From an uncultured Erysipelotrichaceae bacterium (lineage in GTDB: Bacteria > Bacillota_I > Bacilli_A > RF39 > UBA660), in NCBI GenBank assembly GCA_902783215.1, contig CACZQD010000130.1, positions 1 to 5,664 on the forward strand: a stretch of 5,664 nt of DNA, in the 5' to 3' direction. Positions 5,584 through 5,664 of this stretch are shown here, in pieces. Each line of letters starts with the position of its first letter. The stretch's first letter is position 1. Both the position numbers and the translations under genes were made by a program. Below the pieces are notes generated by a model. That model did no database searches. It was not told where the DNA came from and saw only the letters and a program-made list of their open reading frames with translations.

Positions 5584-5600
5584 CAACTTTGCCTCCATCT

Positions 5601-5608
5601 ATAATATA
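5601..5608 (-). promoter_or_regulatory. Weak -10 candidate for the hydrophobic peptide mRNA
   Basis: The - strand reads TATATTAT, giving TATATT (5608-5603) or TATTAT (5606-5601). Initiation would fall at or near GGAGGCA (5596 downward), mirroring the + strand RNA, which also starts at AGGAGGCA. No good -35 lies 16-18 bases upstream; TTACAA (5635-5630) is 21 bases away from TATATT. The promoter is therefore weak or needs help. Confidence 0.3.
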
Positions 5609-5629
5609 CAATAAATATCTTTTATTTCC

Positions 5630-5658
5630 TTGTAAAACTATTATAAATTTGTTATAAT
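5630..5658 (+). promoter_or_regulatory. SigA-type promoter pointing out of the window
   Basis: TTGTAA (5630-5635), a 17-bp spacer and TATAAT (5653-5658) with TG one base upstream (5650-5651) form a good extended promoter. It would serve a gene beyond the right edge. It overlaps the upstream region of the - strand peptide gene, so the two transcription units are divergent here. Confidence 0.65.
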
Positions 5659-5664
5659 TATTAA

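Larger units (their letters stand above)
5419..5596. repeat. Imperfect inverted repeat, arms 5419-5438 and 5576-5596
   Basis: The left arm GGAGGCACATTAGTGTCTAC and the reverse complement of the right arm (GGAGGCA, then AAGTTG, then GTGTCTAC) agree at 18 of 21 aligned positions with a single one-base gap. The arms enclose the terminator and the - strand hydrophobic peptide gene; the span is 178 bp. Two readings fit: pairing of the 5' and 3' ends of the peptide mRNA, or terminal repeats of a miniature mobile element. No target-site duplication is obvious next to the arms. Confidence 0.75.

Noticed and set aside
5419..5596. End of a full insertion sequence
   Set aside because: No transposase or fragment of one is visible in any frame, and the arms match no IS family ends that I can name with confidence. 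Kept only as an alternative reading of the inverted repeat.
1..5664. UGA-as-tryptophan genetic code
   Set aside because: All tryptophans in the long genes are TGG and no gene needs TGA read through. The absence of TGA stops is compatible with simple AT bias and few genes.
1..5664. CRISPR array, tRNA or rRNA genes
   Set aside because: No regularly spaced repeats, no cloverleaf-like segments with GGTTCGA-type T loops and no rRNA-like conserved stretches were seen.

Overview
The window is very AT-rich (roughly three quarters A/T by eye). It has Shine-Dalgarno sites close to AAGGAGG, sigma-70/SigA-type promoters, tightly packed genes and TAA/TAG stops. This suggests a low-GC Firmicute or a Mollicutes-like gut Bacilli lineage. 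All tryptophans in the long genes are TGG, and no in-frame or terminating TGA was found, so nothing here demands the mycoplasma code. The species cannot be named from this sequence.

Layout. Positions 3-894 hold the 3' end of an unknown gene and a second unknown gene four bases downstream; both are on the + strand. A 103-base gap (895-997) has a 13-bp tandem duplication and a good promoter (946-974). That promoter appears to drive a + strand run: an unknown coiled-coil protein (998-1606), an M19 membrane-dipeptidase-family protein (1651-2646), an S12 beta-lactamase-fold serine hydrolase that overlaps it by 22 bases (2625-3911), and an unknown protein (3920-4555). After an AT-only palindrome comes another unknown protein (4639-5346), which appears to be a divergent paralogue of its neighbour. 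The recognisable pair has intact catalytic motifs and no signal peptides. They are best read as cytoplasmic hydrolases, plausibly acting on peptides or amides from peptidoglycan; that role is inference.

The last 318 bases (5347-5664) contain no long gene but are the most structured part. On the + strand, a TTGTAA-N17-TATAAT promoter fires into a transcript of about 60 nt that ends at a strong intrinsic terminator. On the - strand, facing it, a 22-residue hydrophobic peptide sits behind a near-perfect ribosome binding site that is itself locked in a small hairpin. The presumed 5' end of the peptide mRNA repeats the 5' end of the + strand RNA as an inverted repeat, so the mRNA could fold its 5' end onto its 3' end. 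This arrangement (small membrane peptide, occluded RBS, convergent short RNA, fold-back mRNA) is that of a type I toxin-antitoxin module. I do not recognise the family. A miniature inverted-repeat element is the main alternative. A third copy of the repeat core lies at 882-900. A second TTGTAA-N17-TATAAT promoter at 5630-5658 points out of the window.
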